Below are positions 1 to 6,300 of a DNA stretch of 6,662 bases, piece by piece. The notes under the pieces were generated by a model, which did not search any database, had not been told where the DNA came from, and saw only the letters and a program-made list of their open reading frames with translations. Position 1 is the first letter of the stretch. Each line of letters starts with the position of its first letter. The position numbers were made by a program, and so were the translations under genes. Location of the stretch: positions 2,541 through 9,202 of the forward strand of contig DPKF01000068.1 of assembly GCA_003542655.1 (NCBI GenBank), given 5' to 3'. Origin of the DNA: Holosporales bacterium. Lineage in GTDB: Bacteria > Pseudomonadota > Alphaproteobacteria > Paracaedibacterales > UBA11393.

Positions 1-24
1 GTTCGATTCCCTCCACTCCTGCCA
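1..24 (+). tRNA. trnW: tRNA-Trp, 3' end only (5' part outside window)
   Basis: The first 24 bases read as the end of a tRNA. G1 ends the T-stem 5' strand, TTCGATT (2-8) is the T-loop, 9-13 is the T-stem 3' strand, CACTCCT (14-20) is the acceptor 3' strand, G21 is the discriminator and CCA (22-24) is encoded. The anticodon lies outside the window, so the identity is inferred. A G discriminator is the known bacterial tRNA-Trp determinant, and tRNA-Trp directly upstream of secE-nusG is a common arrangement. No T-run or terminator hairpin separates it from secE 34 bases later, so co-transcription is plausible. Confidence 0.8.
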
Positions 25-58
25 TGAAGAGATTGAAATTATTATGTTGGGATGAATT

Positions 59-265
59 ATGAGTAAAGCAAATATTTTTGTCAGAGCTTCACGTTTTTAT
101 AGTGAGGTAAAGGCAGAAGGTAAAAAAGTAACGTGGGCATCCCGAAAAGAAGTAACGATGACTTCTTTATTTGTCTTTATCCTTGCTTTGATTGCTTCCA
201 TATTTTTTATGATCGTTGATACAGGCGTTCACAAAATTTTAAAATTATTGAATGTTGTAGGGTAA
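59..265 (+). CDS. secE: Preprotein translocase subunit SecE (short, single-membrane-span form)
   Basis: SecE is the small essential subunit that clamps SecY in the SecYEG inner-membrane channel for protein export. The 68-residue product has the usual length for the single-span form; the E. coli form is longer, with three spans. Residues 12-31 form the amphipathic cytoplasmic helix and conserved loop (EVKAEGKKVTWASRKEV), and about 34-56 is one hydrophobic span (SLFVFILALIASIFFMIV). The usual WPSR/WPTR loop reads WASR here, with Ala27 in place of Pro. The start is set by a weak GGGA (49-52) six bases upstream; the ATG at 52 in another frame stops almost at once. It lies just after the tRNA and one base before nusG, the canonical order. 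Confidence 0.95.
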   Translation: MSKANIFVRASRFYSEVKAEGKKVTWASRKEVTMTSLFVFILALIASIFFMIVDTGVHKILKLLNVVG

Positions 266-266
266 A

Positions 267-812
267 ATGGAACAAGAAAACAAAGCACGTTGGTATGTCA
301 TCAATGTCCATTCTGGTTTTGAGAAAAAGACTGTGGCGTTGATTGAAGAGTATGCGGCAAAAAAGGGTATTAGTTCTTATTTTGAAGAAATGCTTGTTCC
401 TTCTGAATCTGTTGTAGAAATTAGACGCGGTACTAAGGTAGCCGTTGAAAAACAATGTTTTCCAGGTTATATTTTGGCGAAAATGGTTTTGAATGATGCT
501 GCTTGGTTATTGGTTAAGAATGTGCCTAAAGTTTCATCATTCTTAGGTGCTAATGGCAGGCCATCACCTTTATCTGAGCGTGAAGTTAAACGAATATTAA
601 AGCAAGTGGAACAGTCTGTAGAAACGCCGCGCCACGTTTACACCTTCGATGTTGGTGAAAGTGTTCGCGTAACAGATGGACCATTTACATCATTCTCTGG
701 TGTTGTTGAAGAGGTTGAGCATGACAGAGGACGCTTAAAAGTGTCTGTTATGATTTTCGGTCGCCCAACACCTGTTGAACTAGAATTTACACAAGTTGAA
801 AAAACATCATAA
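267..812 (+). CDS. nusG: Transcription termination/antitermination factor NusG
   Basis: NusG binds the RNA polymerase clamp, affects pausing, and contacts Rho or ribosomal protein S10 (NusE) through its C-terminal domain. The 181-residue length is normal. The NGN domain covers about residues 7-113, with the opening WYVINVHSGFEKK (9-21), FPGY (65-68) and the FLGANGRPSPLSE segment (92-104). A linker leads to the KOW domain, about 125-178, with FDVGESVRVTDGPF (127-140) and the strand ending FGRPTPVELEF. The ATG is one base after the secE stop, and only a weak GGG lies upstream, so translation is probably coupled to secE. No insertion, truncation or odd residue was seen. A NusG paralogue such as RfaH is unlikely given the locus and the complete KOW domain. 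Confidence 0.97.
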   Translation: MEQENKARWYVINVHSGFEKKTVALIEEYAAKKGISSYFEEMLVPSESVVEIRRGTKVAVEKQCFPGYILAKMVLNDAAWLLVKNVPKVSSFLGANGRPSPLSEREVKRILKQVEQSVETPRHVYTFDVGESVRVTDGPFTSFSGVVEEVEHDRGRLKVSVMIFGRPTPVELEFTQVEKTS

Positions 813-829
813 ATTTGTGTAATGAGGGC

Positions 830-846
830 GTACATTTAAAATGTAC
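830..846. repeat. Near-perfect palindrome in the nusG-rplK gap
   Basis: GTACATTTAAAATGTAC has 8-base arms around a single central A. As RNA it would form a 7-bp stem with a 3-base loop. It starts 17 bases after the nusG stop. No T-run follows, so it is not an intrinsic terminator. It could be a protein-binding DNA site or an RNA processing or stability hairpin; nothing in the sequence decides between these. Confidence 0.6.
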
Positions 847-857
847 AATGTTAAATA

Positions 858-886
858 GTGGAAGATGTTTAGTCGCATCGCACCGC
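858..886 (+). promoter_or_regulatory. Candidate L1-binding autoregulatory hairpin in the rplKA leader
   Basis: The leader can fold as GTGG (858-861) paired with CCGC (883-886, one G-U), an asymmetric internal loop AA/GCA, then GATG (864-867) paired with CATC (876-879), closed by an 8-base loop. Two short helices around an asymmetric internal loop, placed just upstream of the L11-L1 cistrons, is the architecture of known L1 operators that mimic the 23S rRNA L1 site. L1 is encoded by the second gene of this pair, so autogenous repression is the expected role. The fold was found by eye and its conservation was not checked. Confidence 0.4.
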
Positions 887-909
887 AACCTTTAAATTAA
901 GAGGATAAA

Positions 910-1338
910 ATGGCTAAAAAAGTAATTGGCTTTATTAAGTTGCAAGTTGCAGCTGGAAAAGCAAACCCATCACCACCTATTGGTCCTGCTTTGGGTCAAA
1001 AGGGTTTAAATATTATGGAATTTTGCAAAGCGTTTAATGCGCAAACACAAAATATGGAACCAGGAATGCCAATTCCTGTGGTTATTACGTGTTATGCAGA
1101 TAAAACCTTTACGTTTGTTACAAAAACACCCCCTAACAGCTATTTTTTAAAAAAAGCTGCTAATCTAAAAAAGGGAAGCCAAACACCTGGTCGCGAAAGA
1201 GCAGGTAAAGTAACAATGACACAAATTCGTGAAATTGCTGAACAGAAGATGGTAGACTTAAACGCGAACGATATTGAAGCCGCAGCAAAAATGCTTGTTG
1301 GTTCTGCGCGTTCCATGGGCTTAGAAGTGGTGGAGTAG
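910..1338 (+). CDS. rplK: 50S ribosomal protein L11
   Basis: L11 binds the GTPase-associated region of 23S rRNA at the base of the L7/L12 stalk. It takes part in factor-dependent GTP hydrolysis and in sensing uncharged tRNA for RelA. The 142-residue product has the standard length. The N-terminal domain carries PSPPIGPALGQ (20-30) with the Pro22-Pro23 pair known for thiostrepton contact, followed by NIMEFCKAFNA. VITCYADKTFTFVTKTPP leads into the C-terminal rRNA-binding domain, which ends ARSMGLEVVE. The start is supported by GAGG (901-904), five bases before the ATG. rplA follows after three bases. A CCTTT at 889-893 could pair with AAGAGG (899-904) and weakly mask this ribosome-binding site. 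Confidence 0.98.
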   Translation: MAKKVIGFIKLQVAAGKANPSPPIGPALGQKGLNIMEFCKAFNAQTQNMEPGMPIPVVITCYADKTFTFVTKTPPNSYFLKKAANLKKGSQTPGRERAGKVTMTQIREIAEQKMVDLNANDIEAAAKMLVGSARSMGLEVVE

Positions 1339-1341
1339 AAA

Positions 1342-2025
1342 ATGGCATTCGTATCAAAAAGAATTAAAAAAATTAATACTAATATTGATAAAAATAAACA
1401 ATATTCCTTAGTTGACGCCGTTAAAGTCATCAAAGAAAATGCAACCGCAAAATTTGATGAAACTGTTGAGATCTCTATCAATCTAAATATTGATGCTAGA
1501 AAAGCAGAACAAAACTTACGTGGTGTTTTACAGCTTCCAAATGGAACAGGTAAAACTTACCGTGTTGCTGTATTTGCAAAGGGTCCTAAGGCTGAAGAAG
1601 CACGCGAGGCTGGGGCAGATATTGTTGGTGAAGAAGATTTGGTTGATCAAATTTTAAAGGGCGAAATCAACTTTGATAAGTGTATTGCAACCCCTGATAT
1701 GATGGGGATGGCCGGTCGTGTAGCGCGTATTCTTGGTCCACGTGGTATTATGCCAAATCCAAAAACAGGTACTGTCACAGTGAACGTTGCAAAAGCTGTG
1801 AAGGATGTTAAGGGTGGTCAAGTTGAATACCGTACTGAAAAGAATGGTGTTATCCACGCTGGTGTTGGTAAAGCAAGTTTTAAAGCAGAGGCTTTACAAG
1901 AAAATATTCAAGCTTTGGTTGATACAATTCAAAAAGCACGTCCAGCCGGTGTGAAAGGTGCATTTGTTAAAAAAATGTCTCTTTCATCGACGATGGGTGG
2001 TGGTGTTGAGTTTTTAATCAGCTAA
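1342..2025 (+). CDS. rplA: 50S ribosomal protein L1
   Basis: L1 forms the mobile stalk at the ribosomal E site, helps release deacylated tRNA, and acts as a translational repressor of its own rplKA message in many bacteria. The 227 residues are close to the usual 230. The hallmark LGPRGIMPNPKTGTV lies at 131-145, preceded by IATPDMMGMAGRVARI. Domain II (about 67-160) sits between the two halves of domain I, and the conserved SSTMG motif is at 215-219, near the C-terminus. The C-terminal tail after that motif is short (GGGVEFLIS). GGAG (1332-1335), inside the end of rplK, is the ribosome-binding site six bases before the ATG, so the pair is probably translated together. Confidence 0.98.
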   Translation: MAFVSKRIKKINTNIDKNKQYSLVDAVKVIKENATAKFDETVEISINLNIDARKAEQNLRGVLQLPNGTGKTYRVAVFAKGPKAEEAREAGADIVGEEDLVDQILKGEINFDKCIATPDMMGMAGRVARILGPRGIMPNPKTGTVTVNVAKAVKDVKGGQVEYRTEKNGVIHAGVGKASFKAEALQENIQALVDTIQKARPAGVKGAFVKKMSLSSTMGGGVEFLIS

Positions 2026-2038
2026 GGATTTAAGAAAT

Positions 2039-2154
2039 TCTTGGGTGTCACAGTGTGATGCACAAGATAACGAAGTAATAAAGTGCTTCGTGTCCAAGAC
2101 TGTAGGTGCGACTCGTCGCTTAAGTGTAAAAAGCCTGCATAGACAGAAGGTAAG
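2039..2154 (+). ncRNA. L10 ribosomal-protein leader (L10/L12 autoregulatory mRNA site)
   Basis: The rplA-rplJ gap holds a structured leader. TGTAGG (2101-2106) pairs with CCTGCA (2134-2139), enclosing a GCGAC/GTCGC hairpin (2108-2119). The 3' side CCTGCATAGACAG (2134-2146) closely resembles CCTGCGTAGACGG in the E. coli L10 leader as I remember it, where a kink-turn binds the L10-(L12)4 complex. Upstream, TCTTGGG (2039-2045) pairs with TCCAAGA (2093-2099) around a hairpin at 2071-2090 (CGAAGTA/TGCTTCG). Alternatively, 2045-2061 forms its own stem. The expected role is repression of rplJ-rplL by excess L10-L12 complex. The core match is strong; the outer pairing is inferred by eye. Confidence 0.78.
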
Positions 2155-2191
2155 CACATAGACAATGTTTATTGTTTATAGCTTCTTCTGT
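2143..2191 (+). promoter_or_regulatory. Long 19-bp hairpin overlapping the 3' edge of the L10 site
   Basis: Three consecutive helices stack: ACAGAAG (2143-2149) with CTTCTGT (2185-2191), AAGC (2152-2155) with GCTT (2181-2184), and TAGACAAT (2159-2166) with ATTGTTTA (2171-2178, one G-U), closed by a GTTT loop. Small bulges, GT and ACA on the 5' side and TA on the 3' side, separate them. The hairpin shares bases 2143-2146 with the conserved CCTGCATAGACAG box, so it may compete with L10 binding or simply stack on it. No T-run follows, so it is not a terminator. Confidence 0.6.
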
Positions 2192-2195
2192 TGAG

Positions 2196-2214
2196 TAAGT
2201 TCATTTTGAACTTA
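2196..2214 (+). promoter_or_regulatory. 8-bp hairpin shortly upstream of the rplJ ribosome-binding site
   Basis: TAAGTTCA (2196-2203) and TGAACTTA (2207-2214) form a perfect 8-bp stem with a TTT loop, ending 11 bases before the AAAGGAG (2226-2232) that serves rplJ. It could expose the ribosome-binding site, stop a spreading upstream structure, or be a processing site. No T-run follows. Confidence 0.5.
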
Positions 2215-2238
2215 AAGTAAACTGTAAAGGAGTAAACA

Positions 2239-2745
2239 ATGAACCGGAATCAAAAAGAAGTTCTGGTAAGTGAGCTTAAACAACGTATGGAAGAATCATC
2301 TTTGGTAGTTGTAACCCGCCAATCTGGGTTATCTGTTGCTGAAGCAACTTCCCTGCGTCGTGAAATGCGCGCTGCTGGAGCAAGTTATAAGGTTTATAAA
2401 AACACCCTTGCAGAAATCGCCATTAAAGGAACTGAAGCTGAAGGTTTGTCTGAATATTTATCAGGCCCAACAGCGTTAGCCTTTTCTGTGGATCCAATTG
2501 CTGCTGCTAAAGCTGCTGTATCATTCTCTAAAAAGAATAATAAGTTGCACGTTTTGGGCGCAATTATGAATGGCAAATTTTTAAACGCTGCTGATGTGCA
2601 AACACTAGCAACAATGCCATCTTTGGACGAACTAAGAGGAAAACTGGTTGGATTGATTCAAGCACCTGCTACGAAGATTGCAAGACTTTTGAAAGAGCCT
2701 GCAGCATGCGTAACGCGTGTTATTCAAGCAAAATCAGCTGCTTAA
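2239..2745 (+). CDS. rplJ: 50S ribosomal protein L10
   Basis: L10 anchors the L7/L12 dimers to 23S rRNA next to L11 and, bound to L12, represses its own message. The 168 residues match the family. The N-terminal rRNA-binding domain includes VVVTRQSGLSV (23-33), YKVYKNTLA (50-58) and SGPTALAF (75-82). After PSLDELRGKLVGLIQAPATK (127-146), the C-terminal helix (about 147-166) is the usual docking site for L12 dimers. AAAGGAG (2226-2232) lies six bases before the ATG and is the strongest ribosome-binding site seen so far in the window. The structured leader just upstream fits autogenous control. No anomaly was seen. Confidence 0.98.
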   Translation: MNRNQKEVLVSELKQRMEESSLVVVTRQSGLSVAEATSLRREMRAAGASYKVYKNTLAEIAIKGTEAEGLSEYLSGPTALAFSVDPIAAAKAAVSFSKKNNKLHVLGAIMNGKFLNAADVQTLATMPSLDELRGKLVGLIQAPATKIARLLKEPAACVTRVIQAKSAA

Positions 2746-2796
2746 GTAACTTTAATTAATTCTGTAAGATAAATAATAAAACTAAGGAGAGACTTA

Positions 2797-3171
2797 ATGT
2801 CTGCAAAACTAGAGAAAATCGTTGAAGAACTATCAACATTATCAGTATTGGAAGCGTCAGAACTTTCAAAATTATTAGAAGAAAAATGGGGCGTATCTGC
2901 TTCTGCTGCTGTTGCTGTTGCTGCACCAGCTGCTGCTGCTGGCGTAGCTGCAGAAGAAAAAACTGAATTTGATGTTGTGCTTGAAAGTGCAGGATCAAAT
3001 AAAATCGGAGCAATTAAAGTTGTTCGCGAAATCACAGGCCTTGGCTTAAAGGAAGCTAAAGACCTAGTTGAAGCAGCTCCAAAAGCTGTAAAAGAAGGTT
3101 GTAGCAAAGCTGATGGTGAAGCATTAGTAAAGAAAATTGAAGAAGCTGGTGCAAAAGCATCATTAAAGTAA
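2797..3171 (+). CDS. rplL: 50S ribosomal protein L7/L12
   Basis: L7/L12 forms the flexible stalk, present as several dimers per ribosome, that recruits initiation, elongation and release factors and stimulates their GTPase activity. The product has 124 residues. An N-terminal dimerisation and L10-binding helix pair (about 3-31) is followed by an Ala/Val/Gly hinge (about 34-53) encoded by GCT-rich repeats. The C-terminal factor-binding domain starts near EFDVVLESAG and contains GLGLKEAKDLVE (81-92). AAGGAG (2784-2789), seven bases before the ATG, is a strong ribosome-binding site, as expected for a protein needed in multiple copies. The 51-base AT-rich gap from rplJ shows no promoter or terminator I can support. 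Confidence 0.98.
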   Translation: MSAKLEKIVEELSTLSVLEASELSKLLEEKWGVSASAAVAVAAPAAAAGVAAEEKTEFDVVLESAGSNKIGAIKVVREITGLGLKEAKDLVEAAPKAVKEGCSKADGEALVKKIEEAGAKASLK

Positions 3172-3186
3172 GCTTTTAGATTTTTT

Positions 3187-3227
3187 ACCTCCTTCAGAAA
3201 AATGTTTTTTTTGGGGGAGGTTTCTTT
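3187..3227 (+). terminator. Intrinsic terminator/attenuator between rplL and rpoB
   Basis: ACCTCCTTCAGAAAAA (3187-3202) pairs with TTTTTTTGGGGGAGGT (3206-3221), giving about 16 bp with three G-U pairs and a 3-base loop (TGT). TTTCTTT (3221-3227) follows as the U-tract. It begins 16 bases after the rplL stop. The reverse strand shows an A-run rather than a U-tract after the hairpin, so it acts on the + strand only. E. coli is known to attenuate most transcription between rplL and rpoB, and this is the likely equivalent. Because rpoB needs expression, partial read-through or a downstream promoter is expected. Confidence 0.8.
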
Positions 3228-3237
3228 ACATCTAATA

Positions 3238-3285
3238 CGTAGACATTTCGTTTTATTCTTTTAAAGTTTTAAATAAATGTCTATG
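3238..3285 (+). repeat. Inverted repeat / long stem-loop upstream of rpoB
   Basis: TAGACATTT (3240-3248) and AAATGTCTA (3275-3283) are perfect 9-base inverted repeats. A flanking G-U and C-G pair extend the stem to 11 bp (3238-3248 with 3275-3285). The 26-base loop is rich in T and A. E. coli has an RNase III processing site in the same intergenic region, so a processing stem is one possibility. A DNA-binding site for a dimeric regulator is another. Confidence 0.5.
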
Positions 3286-3310
3286 GTATAGAAGAAAGTT
3301 GTGTGTTTGT

Positions 3311-3340
3311 TTGTGAAAAATGCACAATATTAGATATATT
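3311..3340 (+). promoter_or_regulatory. Possible sigma-70-type promoter for rpoB
   Basis: TTGTGA (3311-3316) and TATATT (3335-3340) are separated by 18 bases, matching four of six and five of six consensus positions. The pair lies after the terminator and about 50 bases before the rpoB start, where an independent promoter would make sense. The region is very AT-rich, so chance matches are likely. Confidence 0.3.
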
Positions 3341-3360
3341 ATTTAAGTACCTTTGATAAG

Positions 3361-3381
3361 AACTCTATAAAGAGTTAGGAG
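3361..3381 (+). promoter_or_regulatory. rpoB ribosome-binding site with an abutting hairpin
   Basis: AACTCT (3361-3366) and AGAGTT (3371-3376) form a perfect 6-bp hairpin with an ATAA loop. It is followed with no gap by AGGAG (3377-3381), which is eight bases before the rpoB ATG. The hairpin leaves the Shine-Dalgarno bases unpaired but places a structure directly beside the ribosome's landing site. Confidence 0.6.
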
Positions 3382-3389
3382 AAAACTGA

Positions 3390-6300
3390 ATGACTCGATC
3401 CTTTACTGGTCGCAAGAGATTTCGCAAAAGTTTCAGCAAAATTCGTGAAGTAGCACAAATGCCAAACTTGATTGATTTGCAAAAGCAATCATTCGATAGT
3501 TTTTTACAATTAAATACACCGTATGCAGAAAGGCTTGATGCCGGCATACACGCGGTATTTTCATCTATATTTCCTGTGTGCGATTTTGCCGGCAAGACTC
3601 AGCTTGAATATTTTAAGTATGATTTTGATGAGCCAAAGTGTGATGAAACAGAGTGCCGAAAGCGCGGATTAACATATTCAGCATCTTTACGTGTCATTTT
3701 TCGCCTAATTGTTTGGGATGTGGACGAAGATACAGGTGCACGTTCTATCAGAGATATAAAAGAACAAGAAGTATATTTGGGTGATATTCCCTTAATGACG
3801 GATCGTGGTACGTTTGTTATTAATGGTGTGGAACGTGTTGTTGTTTCACAAATGCACAGAAGTCCTGGTGTTTTCTTTGATCATGATAAAGGTAAAACAC
3901 ATTCATCTGGTAAAATTTTACATGCTGTTCGCATCGTTCCTTATCGCGGTGCTTGGCTTGATTTTGAATTTGATCCAAAAGATCTTGTATATGTTCGTGT
4001 TGATCGTCGTAAAAAATTACCACTTTCAACATTTTTGCTTTGCTTGCCATCACAAGAATTTGTTGATTTTAAAGAGAAAAATCCAAAAGCTTCTGAAGAA
4101 GAGTTTACCGGTAATAAGTTTGTTTCGGTTGAAGATTTACTCAATACTTTTTATGAAAAAGTTACGTATACAAAAACTAAAAATGGGTGGACAACACCTT
4201 TGGTTCCTTCGCGTTTAAAGGGTATAAAATTATCCTATGATTTGTGTGATGTGCAAACAGGCGAGCCGCTTATTAAGGCAGATACCAAAATTACACCACG
4301 CCAAATTAAAAAGCTTGAAGAAGAGGGCGTTAAAGAAGTTCTGGTTACGACAGACGTTTTATACAGTCAGCATATAGCGAATGATCATATTGATGAAAAA
4401 ACAGGTGAAATTTTTCTTGAAGCAGGGCAAATTATTACCGAAGAAAGCTTAAAGAAGCTTGAGTCATTAAATTTGAAAAAAATTGATGTTCTGTTTATTG
4501 ACTATATCAATGTAGGACCCTATTTATTAAACACATTAGAAGCTGATAAATGTGTCAATCATGAAGATGCCTTTATTGAAATTTATCGTGCCCTTCGCCC
4601 TGGTGAACCACCAACCATTGAAGGGGGCGTGCAGCTTTTTGAATCACTATTCTTTGACCCAGAGCGTTATGATTTGTCTGCTGTTGGTCGTGTAAAAATT
4701 AATTCACGTCTTGGGTTAGATACACCTGATAGCGTTCGTGTTTTAGAGCGAAAAGATATTGTTGAAATTATCAAAACATTATTTGACTTGAAAGATGGTC
4801 GTGGTGATGTGGATGATATTGATAACCTTGGAAATAGACGTGTTCGTTCTGTTGGTGAACTTATTGAGAACCAATTCCGCATGGGTGTTGTTCGTATGGA
4901 ACGCACCATTCGTGAACGTATGGGTTCTTTAGAATCAGATACAATTCTGCCAAATGATTTGGTGAATGCAAAACCTGCAGCGGCCGCTGTACGTGAGTTT
5001 TTTGCATCATCACAATTGTCTCAGTTTATGGATCAAACGAACCCATTGTCTGAAATTACGCACAAGCGTCGTTTATCAGCGCTTGGCCCTGGTGGATTAT
5101 CCAGAGACCGTGCAAGCTTTGAAGTTCGTGACGTGCATCCAACGCATTATAGTCGTATTTGTCCAATTGAAACACCGGAAGGCCCAAATATTGGTTTGAT
5201 TAACTCTCTTGCAACCTTTGCAAAAGTTAACCAGTACGGTTTTATTGAAGGTCCATATAGAAAAGTTAAAGATGGTATCGTGCAGGACGACGTTGTGTAT
5301 ATGAACGCAATGGAAGAAGGCCGTCATACAGTTGCGCAGGCAACAATGCCACAAGATAAGGATGGTAAAATCATTGATGATTTTGTTATCTGTCGTCATA
5401 GTGGTGAAATCGGTATGTTCCACAAAAACGAAGTTGACTATATTGATGTTTCGCCAAAACAGATGGTTTCTGTTGGTGCATCTCTTATTCCTTTTCTAGA
5501 AAATGATGACGCAAACCGTGCTTTAATGGGTTCAAACATGCAACGTCAGGCTGTTCCGCTTTTACGTGCTGTTGCACCGCTGGTTGGTACCGGTATGGAA
5601 GAAATTGTTGGTAGAGATTCTGGTGCATCTGTTGTTGCAAAACGCGGTGGTATTATTGATCAGGTTGACGGACAACGTGTTGTTATTCATGTAAATGATG
5701 ATGAACAAGTTGGCAATTCATCAGGTGTTGATATTTATAACATGATGAAATTCCAGCGTTCTAATATGAGCACATGTATTAACCAAAAGCCACTTGTTAA
5801 AAAGGGTGACATTGTTAAAGCGGGTGATATTATTGCTGATGGTCCGGCAACGGATATGGGTGAATTAGCACTTGGTCGTAACGTACTTGTTGGGTTTATG
5901 TCTTGGCAAGGTTATAACTTCGAAGATTCTATTGTGATTTCCGAACGTATTGGTCGTGATGATGTGTTCACGTCGATTCATTTAGAAGAATTTGAAGTTA
6001 TGTCACGCGATACAAAGCTTGGAAATGAAGAAATTACGCGTGATATTCCAAACTCAAGCGATGAAGCACTTCGTAATTTAGATGAAGCAGGTATCGTATA
6101 TGTTGGGGCTGACGTTGAACCGGGTGATATTCTGGTTGGTAAGGTAACGCCAAAAGGTGAAGCGCCTGTTACACCAGAAGAAAAACTGCTTCGTGCTATT
6201 TTTGGTGAAAAAGCATCTGATGTTAAAGATTCATCTTTGCGCGTGCCGCCAGGGGTATCGGGAACGGTTGTTGAAGTTCGCACGTTCTCTCGTCGTGGTA

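Noticed and set aside
830..846. Terminator after nusG.
   Set aside because: The palindrome is A/T-rich with no following T-run, so intrinsic termination is unlikely.
1140..1481. 113-codon reverse frame across the rplK-rplA junction, and other reverse frames in nusG, rplA and rpoB.
   Set aside because: All lie opposite clear genes, lack start signals, and give no recognisable motif.
2896..2952. GCT/CTG-rich stretch that looks like a short tandem repeat.
   Set aside because: It encodes the normal Ala-rich flexible hinge of L7/L12; the repeat is imperfect and expected for the protein.
2742..3107. Reverse-strand open frames opposite rplL (up to 121 codons, and an 85-codon frame rich in Gln/Leu).
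   Set aside because: They mirror the GCT-rich Ala hinge and the codon pattern of rplL, have no ribosome-binding site, and show no recognisable protein.
3805..4218. 137-codon forward frame inside rpoB.
   Set aside because: It lies wholly within the intact rpoB reading frame in another frame, and its product is a low-complexity hydrophobic string.
5004..5085. Possible rifampicin-resistance substitution (Thr550 where E. coli has Asn518).
   Set aside because: MDQTNPLSE is the usual alphaproteobacterial form as I know it, and the main resistance positions (Gln545, Asp548, His558, Ser563, Leu565, Ile604) are wild type.
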